In this document: piece after piece, positions 37,169 through 50,455 of the stretch
Layout of the letters: each line of letters begins with the position of its first letter
Position numbering within the stretch: position 1 is the stretch's first letter
From: Motacilla alba alba
Taxonomy: Eukaryota > Chordata > Aves > Passeriformes > Motacillidae
Length of the DNA: 64,000 bases
Assembly (NCBI RefSeq): GCF_015832195.1
Contig: NC_052018.1
Span: 3,895,856-3,959,855 of the forward strand
Reading direction: 5' to 3'
Notes under the pieces: model-generated
Seen by the model: the letters and a program-made list of their open reading frames with translations, nothing else
The model's database searches: none
What the model was told of the DNA's origin: nothing
Position numbers and translations under genes: made by a program

Positions 37169-40100
37169 GTGAGCACGGGGCTGGGAGATGGGAGGGGAGC
37201 TTCCACCCCGTTACCCCCCAGATTTTGGGGCACGCACCCCTCTGTGCGTAGGCGCAAAGGGCAGGAGGGGAGGAATTTGGAGTATTGGGCTTGGCGCTGC
37301 CTGAGTGGTCTCTCTCGGGGTCCTTATTCTTAATTGTTCTGCAAAATCACCGCTCCAAAACATCCTCAAAGGCCGCAGTTCCCAAAAAGTAAACGAAATT
37401 TAGGGCAGGCCCGGAGCGGCAAGGAGGGATGAGCCGAGCTCTGGAGCGAGGCGCTGCTGGCTCCTCGAATAGCTCAGAGGGGATTTAGGGGCTCTGATGA
37501 GGATGATTGTGGGGTGCAGGACCACGATGTTCTGTGGACACGCAGGCAGCCCCTTCCTGAGCTGGCTTTAGGTGTTAAACTGGGAGCACTGAGAAAGCAA
37601 AGTTGGGTCCATGAATTCCAAATCTTCCCTTCGGGCTGTTTTACGTTCTTGTCTTTTATAAAATTCTTTTGGAAAGGTCATTTGGGCTACAAAAAGGGAG
37701 AGCGAAGGGAAATTTAGAGCTGAGGTGGGAGAGATGATGGAGAAGGATGAAAAGAAATGCATCCACATTTATAATGGTGCTTTTTGGGGAACTCGGGCAC
37801 ATCTGAACAACGCGACCCTGGTATTTCAGAGTCTCCTTACCCCAAAAAACCTCACCCTGACCTCTTGTGCCGAGTCCAGTCTCGGAGCATTTAATTTCAT
37901 TAAATTCCTCTGGTTCCTACAACGAAGAAGTGGTCCAAATGGCTTAAAATACTCCTTTTGTATTTTGTGAGGTGGAGGAGGGATTAAGGGAGAAGAAATG
38001 CAGGCACATCTTTGCATGGTGGTTTCATAAACCCTTTTTTCCTTCCTGCCTCCTCTCCATGAAGGTATTTCTGTCCGCTTCGGGGTCGGAGTTAACAAAG
38101 AAAACACCTCAAATTTGTCTTCAGATCTATTTTACGATTGTTTTCTCTGACCCGAATTTTGGAGGGTGATTTTTCCATCATGTCCAGCAGGATTTGCGTT
38201 GTCTTTAGAATTATTTTGAGATGTTAAAAGAAGGAAAGTTGGCGTCGGTGAAGGCTTGGCCTTGCCAACATCTTGTGCTTTTCTTTAGGTGCTAGAAAAT
38301 TTCTCAAGACGAAGAACAGATTAAGGATAAAATTTTAGCCAATCAGGCAAGGTTTTTTTGGAAGCCATGAGAAGGCAGATCGTAGAGGAAAAAAAACCCA
38401 GGCTGAATTAAGTGATCTCATATTAATTGAATATCAGCAAACACATACGAATATTTGTATTTTACCGTGGTGCCATCTCTTCCTTGGGCGAAAAAAAAAA
38501 AATCACCTTTTTGCGGTGATTTCAGAAGGGCTCTTAATGATAGAAATACCCTAAACCCAAAATAATGCAAATGAAGAATTGCAGTTGCAGAAACACCCAT
38601 CAGCTTTTAAAGTGCTTGGGCATTTGGGGGTTTGAGCTTGGTGGTTTGTGCTGCAGCTCCGCATTTTTGATGGCCAAAAAAAAAAAAAAAAAAAAAAAAA
38701 AAAGAAAAAGGGTCTTAAATAGTACTGGGAAGAAGAAGTGAGTTAACCAGCACAGAAAATGGTTTTAATGAAGAAGGAAGGAGCCGGGAGTCCACGGCCA
38801 GGTCCTGAGTCGGGTGCCGGATTCTCGGCAGCGCGGCCGAATCCGCGGGATTCATTAGCATGGGGCTAATTACGCCTCTGCCTCGGATAAGGAAAAGCGT
38901 TCGAATTTTAAAACAAAAGCGCTTGGGTTTTGGTTAAAAAAAAAAAAAACAAAAAAACTGCCTGAGAGCTGGTGAGTTTTAAATGGATTTTTGGAAGGCA
39001 GCTCCTCCGGGAAGTGGTTGAGGGTCCAGACCTGCCCCGTTCCCACTTCTCCCTGAGTCGGGACGCGGCCGCTGCCGGGTCTCTCCCTGAAGCCGAGAGA
39101 TGCTTTGGGCATCGAGCGGGTTGAGTAAAGCATGTAGAGGCTGACTGTGGGGTTCTGAGCTGGGCAAGGGATTTATTTTAATGATATTAAGGGTAAAAAA
39201 CTCTGAAAAGCTGAAGGCACTGAAAGATGTAGTGGGAGGGGACACCGTTGTGGATTATTCCCATCACAGACCCACTTCAATTCCACATCCGAGGCTGGTC
39301 AGCACCTGAGAAATCCCTGGAACGGTGGAGTTGACTCCTTCTTTGCCTTTTCTTAGGGCTAAAAGTAATTTTATTCTCTGCACAGCGAGGAATCTCAAGG
39401 TGGAAACGCAATCGTTTTAAATGTGTGAGCGGTATTTGCAGCGCTCTCATTTTCTTTTCCCAGAGAAATACCCACCACCCTCGAGCGGCGCTAAATGCAG
39501 AGCACCCCTGGGGTCATTAATATTTTAATTACCACGATTTTTTAAAAATAAAGATCAAGTATAGGCAGGTATAGCTGAATATGCAGACACGAATTCACAG
39601 TCTATACAACTGGGCATGACGATTTCCTCCCTGTTTTATACAAATACATCCCTGTAACGATAAAGCAACACACAGGGAAAAGAAGATTAGTGAAAACGTA
39701 TCCAAAGAAAATAACACTAAAAGAAATACAAGTCTTCTTGTTTTTCCCTAAATTGAGGAATTTTTGCTTGGGTTAAACCGTGGTACAAAGCACTGGGAAG
39801 GATGGGCAAAACGCACGGGGCCGTTTGGAAAACTTTCCCTGGTGTGAGTTCAAAATGCCAAATTTGGGCTTTTCAGGGTAAGTTTGGTGACTGATTTCAT
39901 TACCCTGAAGAGCAGGATCAGACCCTGTGGTCGAGGCAGTGAACTTGCCCCAGGCATTGCCTGGGATGGAGTTACTGCGAATTCCCGACTTAATGAGGCA
40001 TGAAAAGGACCAGCTGCAGAATCCCCTCTCAAAAGACTTCCCCGCCAGCACCAAAAATCTCTTGAAATCGCTCCCAAAAATTACCCTAGATGGGCAGTTC

Positions 40101-40739
40101 GGTTCTTGCCCCTTCCCCAGGCGAAGGGAAGCGGGGATGGAGGGCGGCACGGGGATCCGAGCGCATCCATCCCGCAGCTCCTCGCTGCCTCCTGAATTTT
40201 TCCAGGCTAGGGAAGGACGCTCCGATCCCAGACTGCCATCCCTTTTCATTTTGCTCACAGCGGGGATTTTACTTTCGCTGTGGCATCGCGGAGGTTGCTG
40301 TGGTTGGCGATAAATCGGGGCTGTGGGCATTCCTGGTGGGTGCTTTTTGGATTTGTTTTTTTGGGTTGTTTTTTTGGCTAAATCGAAGTCAGGGCTCCTC
40401 AAACAGACGCTCCTGGAACACAGCAGCAGCATCTGGGAAGATCAAAGCCTGAAGCAGACACTGGGTTGGAAAATGTCCTTTCTGCTGCTGGTGGGGGAGA
40501 GATTGGGAACCAGATCTTAAGCTTTCCCACAGGGATGCTAAGAGATCTGCCCTGTCGCATCCCGGGGCTGACATTTCCAGTGATTCATTGGCATTTGTTA
40601 CAACCCTCTGCCCTACAAGCAGCCCCTGACCTTCCCCACGCACCAAGGCACAAGGTGGCTGGTCCCTGTGGGGTGGCCGGCGATGAGGGGGGCCCAGCAT
40701 CGTCCTGTCCCTGATCCTGGTGGAATGGGACCTTAGGAC

Positions 40740-40882
40740 GCAGGGATGGGGCCATAGGACAGAGGGATGTGGGTGTAGGATGGCGGAAAAGTCTGTGGGG
40801 CAGCGGGAAGGGGCTGTGGGACAGCGGGAAGGGGCTGTAGGATACCGTGAAGGGGTTGTAGGACATCGGGATGGGGCTGTTG
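40740..40882. repeat. 21-bp minisatellite
   Basis: Six to seven diverged units of the form GGGAAGGGGCTGTGGGACAGC in the GATA4 intron, producing a 7-residue PTAPSRC-like periodic frame on the minus strand. Confidence 0.85.
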
Positions 40883-41604
40883 GACGCGTCTGCCTTTTCC
40901 TCCATCCCCCGTTTCGCAAGCGGCCGCATTTCTCACCCCAGCCCCGCCGGCGGGGAAGGTTCGCCCAGGGCTTTGTTCCCCCCTCCGGGTCTGAATCCAC
41001 CTTCTGCTCTCCCTCCTAATTAAATTGTCACCCGTCAGTCTGGGATTTGGGATGAAACCCACAGAATGAGGGTTTCTAATCTCTGAGCAAGATCAAGCCT
41101 GAACGCACAAGTGTTTATTCCCCCCTCCAAGCCCCCAAGCAGTAGAATTTAAATTGCAAACAAATCAATGGTAATAATAAAAATAACACCATCAAGGGCG
41201 CTCTGTCACCCCTATTAATAATTCAATTATTTACTTTAAAATTGCACTGTATTACCAAGGGCAGCTTATGTTGCACAGAACAGCCATGGAGTAGTATATA
41301 ATATAAATGTTCTCCAATTTTCGTAGAGCAGTAAAACTTAAGGCAGTGGATGGTGGTGATTAATCTAAGACTCTATTAAACCAGGATTAAATATTTTTCA
41401 CCATCCATGTGCATTTCTTTATCCCTATAACAATAACAGCAATATTTTTTTAAGAGACAACTTATATTTTACTCTTTTTTTTTTTTTTTGCCAGAATTTT
41501 TAAGGGAAAGAGGTAAAAATCTTGGAAACAGATGAGGGTTTATCAGGCAGAGTATTCCAAAGGAAACCAGGCCCAATCCTGACACCTCTGTGCTCTTCTG
41601 ATGA

Positions 41605-41668
41605 GGTTTGTCCAGCAGAAAGGGCTCCCCAAAACTGGTTTGTCCAGCAGAAAGGGCTCCCCAAAACT
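41605..41668. repeat. 32-bp tandem duplication
   Basis: Two identical 32-bp units beginning GGTTTGTCCAGCAGAAAGGG at 41605 and 41637. No divergence between them, so probably recent. Confidence 0.9.
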
Positions 41669-42870
41669 GGTTTTACCAATTGCAGAGGGGGATTTTGAAA
41701 GGGCAAACCATTTCTCTCTGAATATTTAAGGGTCAATGGAAAAAAACCACCAACAAAGTGCCAAATATCAAATAAAATTCCAAACCGAGTAAAAAGTGGC
41801 TTTTTATGTGCCTGAAGGTTGGAAGCCTGTTGTTTCCGAGGGAAGATATTAAAATAAAGGTGCAATTTTAAAGAAAAGTCAATTAAAAAAATTGATTGTG
41901 CTGTCCCAAAACCTTCGGAAGTTTTGTCTCTCACTGGCGCAGGGCTCTAGGCTGAAACTTTTGCTCCTTGAGCCTGTGGAGCTTTGCAAGCATACAAAAA
42001 AAAAGGAATGCAAATACATAAACTTTGAGAGGTTTTATTCCCAAATCTGCACACCAGCCTGGTGTGTCCTTCCCACCCTGCAATTTTCTTCATTGGTAAG
42101 GAGGTTCAGAAATGGGATTTTCGGGGATCTCCCCCTGCTCGGTGACGCTCCTGGGGATTCACGGGGCAGAGGAAGCTGAAATCTTTGGTTCTTCAAGGCT
42201 TTTGCAACCAAACTATAAAAAACTTCACAAAAAGTCTGCTTCCCCTTTGGGGCTTATTGCTGGCTGCAAAACCAGGTGGGAATCTACCTCAAGAGCTCAG
42301 TCCATAGGCTTAGGAAAGAAAGTTTTGCTGATGCTGGGAGGGAAAGGCAGAAATGTAGATTTTTGCTGCACCAGCCAGACGTTTCAGGGACGTGGGATCC
42401 CGAAAAATGCGATTACGCTGCCAAAACCCTTCGGTTGTAATGGCCAGGTTGGGTTGTTACAGGTCTGAGTTGCTTTGGAGTGGGGAATGCGTGCAATTAT
42501 GCCTGCAGGATTGCAAAAAGGGAGATGGGAATATCTGGAAATGCCAAATATTCACCTTGTCAGCGGGTTGGAATCCGCGCTGCCGTCTGGCAGGAAGGTG
42601 TAAATTCGCATTTGGTGTGTGAGTGTGAAACGCTGCTTAAATAACCAGGGAAATAGGTGAGAATTTGCTCTGACCTCCCAAATTAACCCAAATTATAGAA
42701 GCAAATTTCATTATAAGGTTGGATTGAGTTAGTTCTTTTTTTTTAATTTTAAGAAAAACTGGTCTTTCTGCTTCATGGGACAGAACTCTTGCAGCTGTCT
42801 ACGATCACATCCCACATTATGGCAAAATATGAAAACTTCTCCTGCCTTCCCAAGGCTTCCCCACATCATC

Positions 42871-42883
42871 GGTCACGGTGACC
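42871..42883. promoter_or_regulatory. Perfect ERE-like palindrome in GATA4 intron
   Basis: GGTCACGGTGACC has two perfect GGTCA/TGACC half-sites with the 3-bp spacing of an oestrogen response element; flanking C and G extend the palindrome to 15 bp (42870-42884). An AGATAA site (minus strand) lies 45 bp downstream at 42928-42933. Function is inferred. Confidence 0.35.
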
Positions 42884-45717
42884 GGGCCTGAGCTGTAAAT
42901 ACATCTGTAATGACAAATTAAACCCAATTATCTGCCAGGCCTGAGCACTGAGGTCTTCCCACACACGGGTGCTTGCACTTGCGTGACTGCGCTCAAAAAT
43001 AATCCCAGCACTGTTGGCACAAGTGGCATTAAAGGCTCTTTTGAAAACACCCGTGTTTTCAAAACTACTGCAAAATGTCGGGGTTTTTTGCAATTTTTTC
43101 CCCATTTTTTCCCTTTTTTTCCTTTTGTTCCCCTTTTTTCCAGGAGCTCCTTGCTGCGGGGTGCGTTGAGTTCGCAGCATTCCCCGCGCTCTTGCACCTT
43201 TCTAAACGCTCGCGGCGCTCGGCGGCGATTTCTTTTTCAATACGATAAGCTGGGGCTGGATTTTCTCATCCCCCAAAAAAAGAACTGGTGGGTGCTGGGT
43301 GTGCTCCAAAAGAAGAGCCAGGCAGAGATTTTCCAAGTTGGATGCAGATCTGACCCCGTCATCAGCGCTGAAATGTTTCAGCTTTGGGGTTTTGGCAAGA
43401 CCTGGATTTTAAAGCCAAATTTGGGGCAGCATCAACTGGAAGTGAAAATAATTTTTTCTTTTCCAAGAAGTGCCCAGTGATTAATTTTTTTCTCAATTAT
43501 TTGCTCGCACAGAGGGGTTTTTTTGCTTAATGAGGTGGATACCTAATTGTAGAATGAAGTCTTTGCTTGGGGGGAGCAAGCTGGGTATTTCCAATCTCTT
43601 TTTGCTTTCTCTGTCTTTTAAAGGCCAAACCTGCTCAGGTTTTAGGATCAGCCATCCCCTAAAAAACTAGAAAAAACAGTGACACAGAAAAAAACAACCT
43701 CAAAAATACCCACATTCCTTGATCAGAGCTGAAGCCATCCCTGAATTAAAGCACAGAGCAGCTCACTGGGAGCTGGTGCAGGATCAGGCCCATGCAAATA
43801 GATTCCATAGGGAAGAAACTCAGCCCACTGCAAATTACATGGGAATTTACATGTGTTCTCAGGGAGGTGAACCCCCAAAATCCGGTGGGACCTTCCTTTT
43901 CTTCCTGAGAAGTGGCGACTTCGTTTATATGCTGCAGCATGAAGGAGTTCAGGATGTTTTTTTAATTATTTTTAGTCACCCCTAAAGCTTGTGAGACCCT
44001 TATCGGAGCCAGCTGGGCTCGAACCACTCACACCAGACTTGGGAGAGACTCAGAAATTAATTTTGTTTGTGAAAGAGGAAAAGAAAGAACTCCTGGAAAG
44101 CCAAGAATTAATAATTTTTCCAGCAGAGGTGGGGCGAGGGCAGCCGGATGAGGGATCCCGCAGGGCTGATCTCCCTTCTCCACCAGGGACTGGTACTGGA
44201 TTGCTTCTGAATCTGGGATAACAAAATCGCTGCCTGGAAATGCTTCCTCCTAATCCCTGGGGATTAAGCTGGTGTCTGCTAGGGGAGCATTTCAGGAGAA
44301 GTCCCGTGGTAGGACACCGCTCGCTGCTCCTGTTCTCCTTCCCAGAGCTCAGCCCTTTGCCGCTGGACAACGCTTCCAGCACGGTGGATTTACAGGGAGC
44401 TGGGATGGGGCTGGGTTCCCATGGCCATCAGACTCTCCCAAAAGGTTAAAACCCAAATTTGGGGGCAGAGCTGAAGCAGGGAGGAAGAACGAGGCCACAC
44501 CAGTCCCTCCAAGCAAGATTTTGCCAATTCTTCCTGGATTTTCCACACGGAGCTCCCTGTGTTCATAATATTTAAGCAAATTCCAGGCTGTCCTCTGACC
44601 TTGAGGGCCTCCTTTGGCTCTGCAAACACCTCCCGACAGTTCAGGAGACATCTCCCTCTTGCTGGATTCCCAGCTACCCACCCCTGGCTGTTGCCAGCCC
44701 TTGTGCTTTGGTGCACCTCAATTTTCCTTCAAGCTCCAGCTTCCGGAGCCCTGTTACCGTATGTCAGGCTCTGCTCTTTCAGAAAGGGAAAGAGCAGCTT
44801 TCCTGGACAAGGGAGAGGCTGGAAAACCCTGATTCCTTCATGCTGAAATCCTAGACAAGGCAAAAAAACCACCCCAACCTAATATTTATTATTCAAACTC
44901 CTATGACTTTCCAAGCCAGACTCTTGGATTTGCAAGCCAGGGAGCCACTATTATTTAACATCCAGGGCTTGCAGTGCTGGAGCTGTAAAAAAAAAATAAA
45001 AAAATCAGTGAGGCCCTGAGCCCCAGACATCAGGACTCCTCCAAATGACGTGTGGTCCCAGATGTCTGAGATTATTTTGGGAAGGGAGTGCTGGCCCCAG
45101 GGGCTGCCTGCCCAGGGGGCTGGCTGCTGGGAAGGACTCTGGGTTGGGACATGCCTGGGTGGTGTGGAGCATGAGAGGGGCAGCTGCTTTGGGGGTGGGA
45201 TGTCTCTTCCTCACACTCCCCTGGGCCGGGATGATGCTCTGGATCCTGGGTATGACTTTTCCCATGTTTCAGTCTATCATTACTTCCCTGGGACAGATGA
45301 GTGATGCTGTAATTTATCCTGCCCCTCTGGACATGAAGATCTGGGCTTGAGGACCCTTTAACTTCCCAAAATAAGTAGGACCACTAGCAGGAGGGTGAAA
45401 TCCCCCTTACACCCCATTCCCTTTGCCTCAAGCCAGGGAAGGGTCTCACTCTTGCCTGCTCTCCCTGAGCACTTCTTCCCAAACCCACATCCCAGTCAGG
45501 TTCTGGCACCTCCCTCCACACAAATCAATAACAACGGGTGAGCAGGTTAATTATAATCACAGAATAAACGCCGTGGTCTCAAAGTTCACCCAACTTCAGC
45601 AGCATTTCAAAATGAGTGGACGGCGCCAAGAAACTTTCATTGATTCCTCTGGGGCAGGTGTGGGAGTTTGAACCTGTCCCCAGGCTGATCTTGATTCGAG
45701 GCTACTCAATTTTCCTC

Positions 45718-45878
45718 CTTATCTCGACTTTCGCCTATCTTATAATGCCTGTTATTTTAGATAAAAAGTCCAATCAATTGAGTTAGAAAAACTGCAAGTT
45801 ATATGTGGCCCTGATAAGTTTGGTACCTGCCGTTTTATTGGCCTGGGCTGCGAAGTGACCTTTGCAGATGCTTTATCA
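45718..45878. promoter_or_regulatory. Intronic cluster of five WGATAR motifs, candidate enhancer
   Basis: Five matches to WGATAR lie in 161 bp: CTTATC 45718, CTATCT 45735, AGATAA 45759, TGATAA 45812 and TTATCA 45873. Between them are a TGACCTTTGCAG nuclear-receptor-like site (about 45856-45867) and a TTTTATTGG homeodomain-like site (about 45833-45841). The stretch is single-copy, sits in the long GATA4 intron and is free of CR1. Autoregulation by GATA factors is inferred. Confidence 0.5.
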
Positions 45879-46504
45879 TCCCCTCCTCCCGCCCCGCTCG
45901 GGGGCTGAGTTGACTTAACATCCAGAATAACTAATAAAAGAGGAAAAGAGAAGGGCCAGGGGTTAGACAAACTCACTGTCCTCTCTAACGTGATGAGCCG
46001 TCGTAAACACCTTTTTGTTTGTCCCTGGCTGGAGTCCCGCTGGGAGGACGGGATCTGGCCTGGCTTGTGCTGGTGCAGCTCTTCTGAGTGGGATTTATCA
46101 GTGGAACAGCTCTGAACTGGAGGCAGAGCCTGTGTCTAAATCAGGGAAATTAGAACAAAACTGAGTCAGGGGTTTGGAGTTTGGCTATGTCAGTATTGGT
46201 TGGTGCCGTCATGCTCAGGGAGGGATTGGATATGTGGAGAAGTCCTACGTATTCCATATCTTCCTACACATGGTATAGATGTGTTTTATATTTATAAAGT
46301 CAGGTGTTTTAATATGTCATATGTGTTTTACACATTTAAAATGAGTTTTTAAAAATATATTTGTGCACATATATGTAAATATATATTCACACACCATTCT
46401 ATTTAGCTAAGTTCTGTATGGTCACAGAATAATAACAATTTTCATAGCAAAACCATAAAGAATTGATTGGAGATGATTCTTAACTTGCTACAATGGCATT
46501 CTCA

Positions 46505-46598
46505 AGGACATCCCAGGCATCCCTGCCTATGGAAGAGGGTCTGGAACTAAATGATGTTTAAGATCCTTTCCAACCCAAACCATTCTGTGATTCTAGGA
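46505..46598 (+). mobile_element. CR1 3' end
   Basis: TTTCCAACCCAAACCATTCT followed by GTGATTCTAGG. Confidence 0.85.
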
Positions 46599-46959
46599 CA
46601 TGTAATGTGTATATATACAAATATATATGTTTATTTCTATGTATCCCACATGCCCACAAATATAATAACAATAATACAATTGTATTATTGAATTTCTACA
46701 AGAAAGATTTTGCTTCTTTGCTTTAGATAAATGTCTATCCTTCTGATCTGGGAAAAAAAAAAAACCAGCCACCCCAAACTTGGGAGTTTCTGGAGTTTTA
46801 GGACTGTAGAAATGCACATTTTAAGATCCCTAGCAGGAGAATCAACTCAGCAGTGGCTGAGGGCATGTGGATGAGGCTTTGGAATGCTCAAGGATGAACA
46901 TTCTGCCATCTCCTAATGAAAACTCAACAGACCATAATCTTCAGTCACTGGTGAAGAAT

Positions 46960-47050
46960 CATCTTGGGGTTGTTCTGTGCAGAGGCAGGAGCTGGACTCA
47001 ATGCTCCTTGTGGATCCCTTCTAGCTCAGGATATCCTGTGATTCTGCAAT
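46960..47050 (+). mobile_element. CR1-like 3' remnant
   Basis: GCTGGACTCAATGCTCCTTG and CAGGATATCCTGTGATTCTG. Confidence 0.6.
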
Positions 47051-50000
47051 AATTGTTAGCCCCTGGCACGGTCCAAGCACAGACCATCTCAGCCTGAGCC
47101 CAGCATCTCCTGCTGCAGCTCCTGGGAAGAAGTTTTGAGTGTGACTGGGGTCTCAGAACATTTGAACACGGCCAGACTCTGCTGGCTGGGCTTAGGGTCA
47201 GGCTTCACCACGTACCCAGTATCTGGCCCTGGCTCACTGGTTACCCTGTAGCCACAAGGCCAATTCCCATGGCTCAGCCACGGAGCAGCAGCTTGGCAGG
47301 ACTCCACAGCACACCTGCTTGTGGTCCCCTGTGGGGACACCAAGAATGGCTGCACATGATCCATCACCTGCTCCCAACTCAGAGGCAGCTGCCCAGGAGG
47401 GATCATGGCACTGCAAATCCCAAGCTTCTCTGATCCACTTCATTTTTTCCCTACTGTCCCTTGGCTGAGGCCATCAAAGAAGAGTCTCAACGGGCACATC
47501 CACTTGGAGATAGGCCAGATTTCAAGCAGGGCAAGGCTGTGGCTCTTTTTTCTTTTTCAAAAGAGAGAAAGACCATTTCCAGGTGCCTCCTGCCAAGCAG
47601 ACCCCAGGCTGTGGCTGACCCCATCTTGCCCATTCCCTGGTCTCTCCATGCTAATCTGAGATTTGTTAAAAAATATTTGGACAGTCGATAAGCGGAGGAA
47701 TCTTCTGTTTATCAGAGGAGCCTCGGATATTTACAAGTGTAAGAACTGCAAGGAGGAGTAAGGAAGGGGAGGTCACCTTGGTGGGTGGGAGTTCGCTCAG
47801 GCACAACTTGACAGTCAGCAGAAGCTGCTGTTGGACACCAGGTTGGTCTCAAAAAGGTGGCCAAGGGGCTCCCACCAAAAGACCCTCAGGGATGTCTGCA
47901 TTCCTGTCTCTTTCAGAGCAAGCTGTGCACCTTTGGGATGCGGGACATGGTCCTTCAGTGCGTGTGAGTGGACTGTCTCTCCACTCAGCTCTGGGATAAC
48001 CACGGGGCTGGATGGTTTGGGCTCTGGTGGTTTTTGTGTGCTGAAGAGCTGTCAGTGCTTCTCCAAGCAACCAGGCTGGCCATCCCCCCAGCTCCTGCCC
48101 CTTCCCCTTCCCAAAGTACTGTTTAGATCTGATTTAGAGGAATCCAGCTTGTTTCCACCCACCCTTCTTCCATCCATTTCTTATCTCCAGCTGTGGCTTT
48201 TGAAAGCTGTCCTCTTGCCCCCCTCCAGTGTCACTCCTTGTCATGGGGAAAGGACAGCGTCACCACGAGATGAAAAGCCTTGCTCAAGGGCATCCTAATG
48301 CAGAGCCAAGAATGAACTCCAAGCCAGGCCCAGAATTTGCCCAACCTTCCCATCATGGCCCTCCTGCACATGATTTCAGCTGCTCCTTTGGCTGCTTCCA
48401 CCTCCACCGTCCTTCAAAGAGCAGAAAACGTATCCACGAAGGAGAAGGAGTATTCCTGGCTGCTGGCAATGGTGTGTGCCACAGACCTTGGCTTGCTGCA
48501 GGCAGAGCAGGGAGTGCTGCAGGGGAGGGACACAATGTTCCCTTTGCCTTGACGTGAAACATTTGGCTTGGGAAGGGTTGCACGGGAAATGTCTCGCCGT
48601 GGTGTTTCGCGAAGCCGGGGAAAAAGCAGATTTCTTTGCCTTCTGGAAAGCCAGACTGTAGGGTGAATGTTTCCTCAGCAATAAGTAGGGTCTTTATGTT
48701 TTTAGAGGGAAAACTGTTTGGCCCAGGCAGCTAACTGGATACGCAGCCATTTTCTCCACCACAGATACGGCAGATAAACGCTAATACTTTCTGGGATGGC
48801 ACCAAGCCATTTCTGTGAGGCTGCACAATGATGCTTTTTGCTTGAAACCATGTTTCTGGCTAAGTGTGGGCAATTTACCTGGTTCCCCACTTCCTGCAGA
48901 TCCTCAATCACATGGGTGATGCCTTCTGTTAATCCAGACCAGGGGAGAGCAGGGAGCCACATTCCCTCAGCTCCCAGCCCAGTGATGGGCACTGCTCAGT
49001 CAGGCACTGCTCAGTCAGGCACTGTCCTGCTCTCCCTGTGTTTAGATCCCATTAATCTCTAAAACCCTGGGGGAATTTACCCCAAATTCTACCTGAGAGG
49101 AAACAGGAAGAGAAGAGGGAGCAGTGGGGGAAAAGCCAATGAGCAAAACATGTTTTTATAGAAACACACTTGGCTCCCTTAGCTCCATCCTCACTTTCTG
49201 ATACCAGCCTGTGTTCCAAGATGGGGATGTCTCCATGGGAAAAGGAAAGACCCAATGACAGCTTGCCTTTTGCTACAAAGCCCCATGCATAAATTTGGGG
49301 GTTTAAAATTTGCCCAGTCACTTCCTGCCCATTCCCCTTTTGTCTCTCCTCTTTTTTTTTTTCCTTTTGTGCCACAATCCTGGACCAACAAGCCCTTTTA
49401 GCTGGGATGTGATCTGACCAGAAACCTTTTGGTGGGTTTTTCCCCTTGAAACTTCAGCTTCTGGAATCATGCAATTCAAGGAAACACCTCAACCCATTCC
49501 AAAGAAATAGGAGATGTGACTTTCAGCTCCTCCAGCTGCAGCAAAGTGCTGGTTTAAAGGACCCCAAAAGACTTGAAGAATAGGAAGGATTTCCAAACTG
49601 CCACTTTTTAATGGGAACAATTTTGGGATTTGGGACAGAGCGGCTGGGAATGTTAAATCCTGTTTCCACTGGCATGCTGTTGTGGCTGTCCCTTGAAGCA
49701 GAAGGTGAGGGTGTCCTGGGTGGGATTCCAGGGTGTCCATGTCCTTTGCCTCAGCTGCGAGTGCCCCCGAGAGTCCATTTGGGGTTTGTGTATACACAGG
49801 ATCGTGGCTCTCACCTCTTATCATAACAAATTGTTTTAGGAAACTGCTTCTCTGCCGGGAAAACTGCTCTCAGGCTGTGTTTAGAGCCTCTAAGTGGCCT
49901 GGCTGTGTTTGAAGGAGAGTTCCTCCTTTGCTGAGTTGCTTCACTGGGTTGAGAAGACACTTCTGCAGGGGGAACTGTTGATATCAAATATCTCTCCAGC

Positions 50001-50310
50001 TGTAAACAAAACTCCAGTGCTATATTAATGGAAGTCTCCTTCCATCCAGAGAGGGTGAAGGCAGAAGGGGGTTGGAGGGAAGTAGAAGACAACCTTGTTA
50101 TTTCTCATGCAGGAGGGTCTGACCCAAACCAAGGTAGGGAGGGCTCTTTGTCCCCTTCCACAGGATGGTTTGGGAAGAGAAATTCATAAATTGGATGCTG
50201 GCTCTGGACTGAAGGAATCAAAACCCTTCCTTTTTCTGTTATCATTCCTTAAGTTCCTAATCCATCAGGTTTATGTGTTCAAGATGATCTCTCCGTGTAA
50301 ACAGATTTAA

Positions 50311-50455
50311 TCACAGAATAACAGAATGGTTTGGGTTGGAAGGGACATTAAAGCTCATCCACTTCCACCCCCTGCCATGGGCAGGGATACCTCCCACTGT
50401 CCCAGGCTGCTCCAAGCTCCATCCAACCTGGCCTGGACCACTTCCAGGGATGGGT
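50311..50455 (-). mobile_element. CR1 LINE 3' fragment
   Basis: ACAGAATGGTTTGGGTTGGA, TGCCATGGGCAGGGATACC and CACTTCCAGGGATGGG. Confidence 0.95.

Larger units (their letters stand above)
35600..37230. promoter_or_regulatory. CpG island over the GATA4 first coding exon
   Basis: CpG dinucleotides are frequent from about 35.6 kb through the coding exon and drop soon after its donor. GC-box-like GGGCGG and CCGCCC runs and long G-tracts are present. No clear TATA box was seen; a TTTTAAA stands at 36267-36273. This is typical of a TATA-less developmental promoter. Confidence 0.6.

Noticed and set aside
41185..41205. CTCF-like sequence around AAGGGCGCTCT
   Set aside because: Fails several core positions of the consensus in either orientation.
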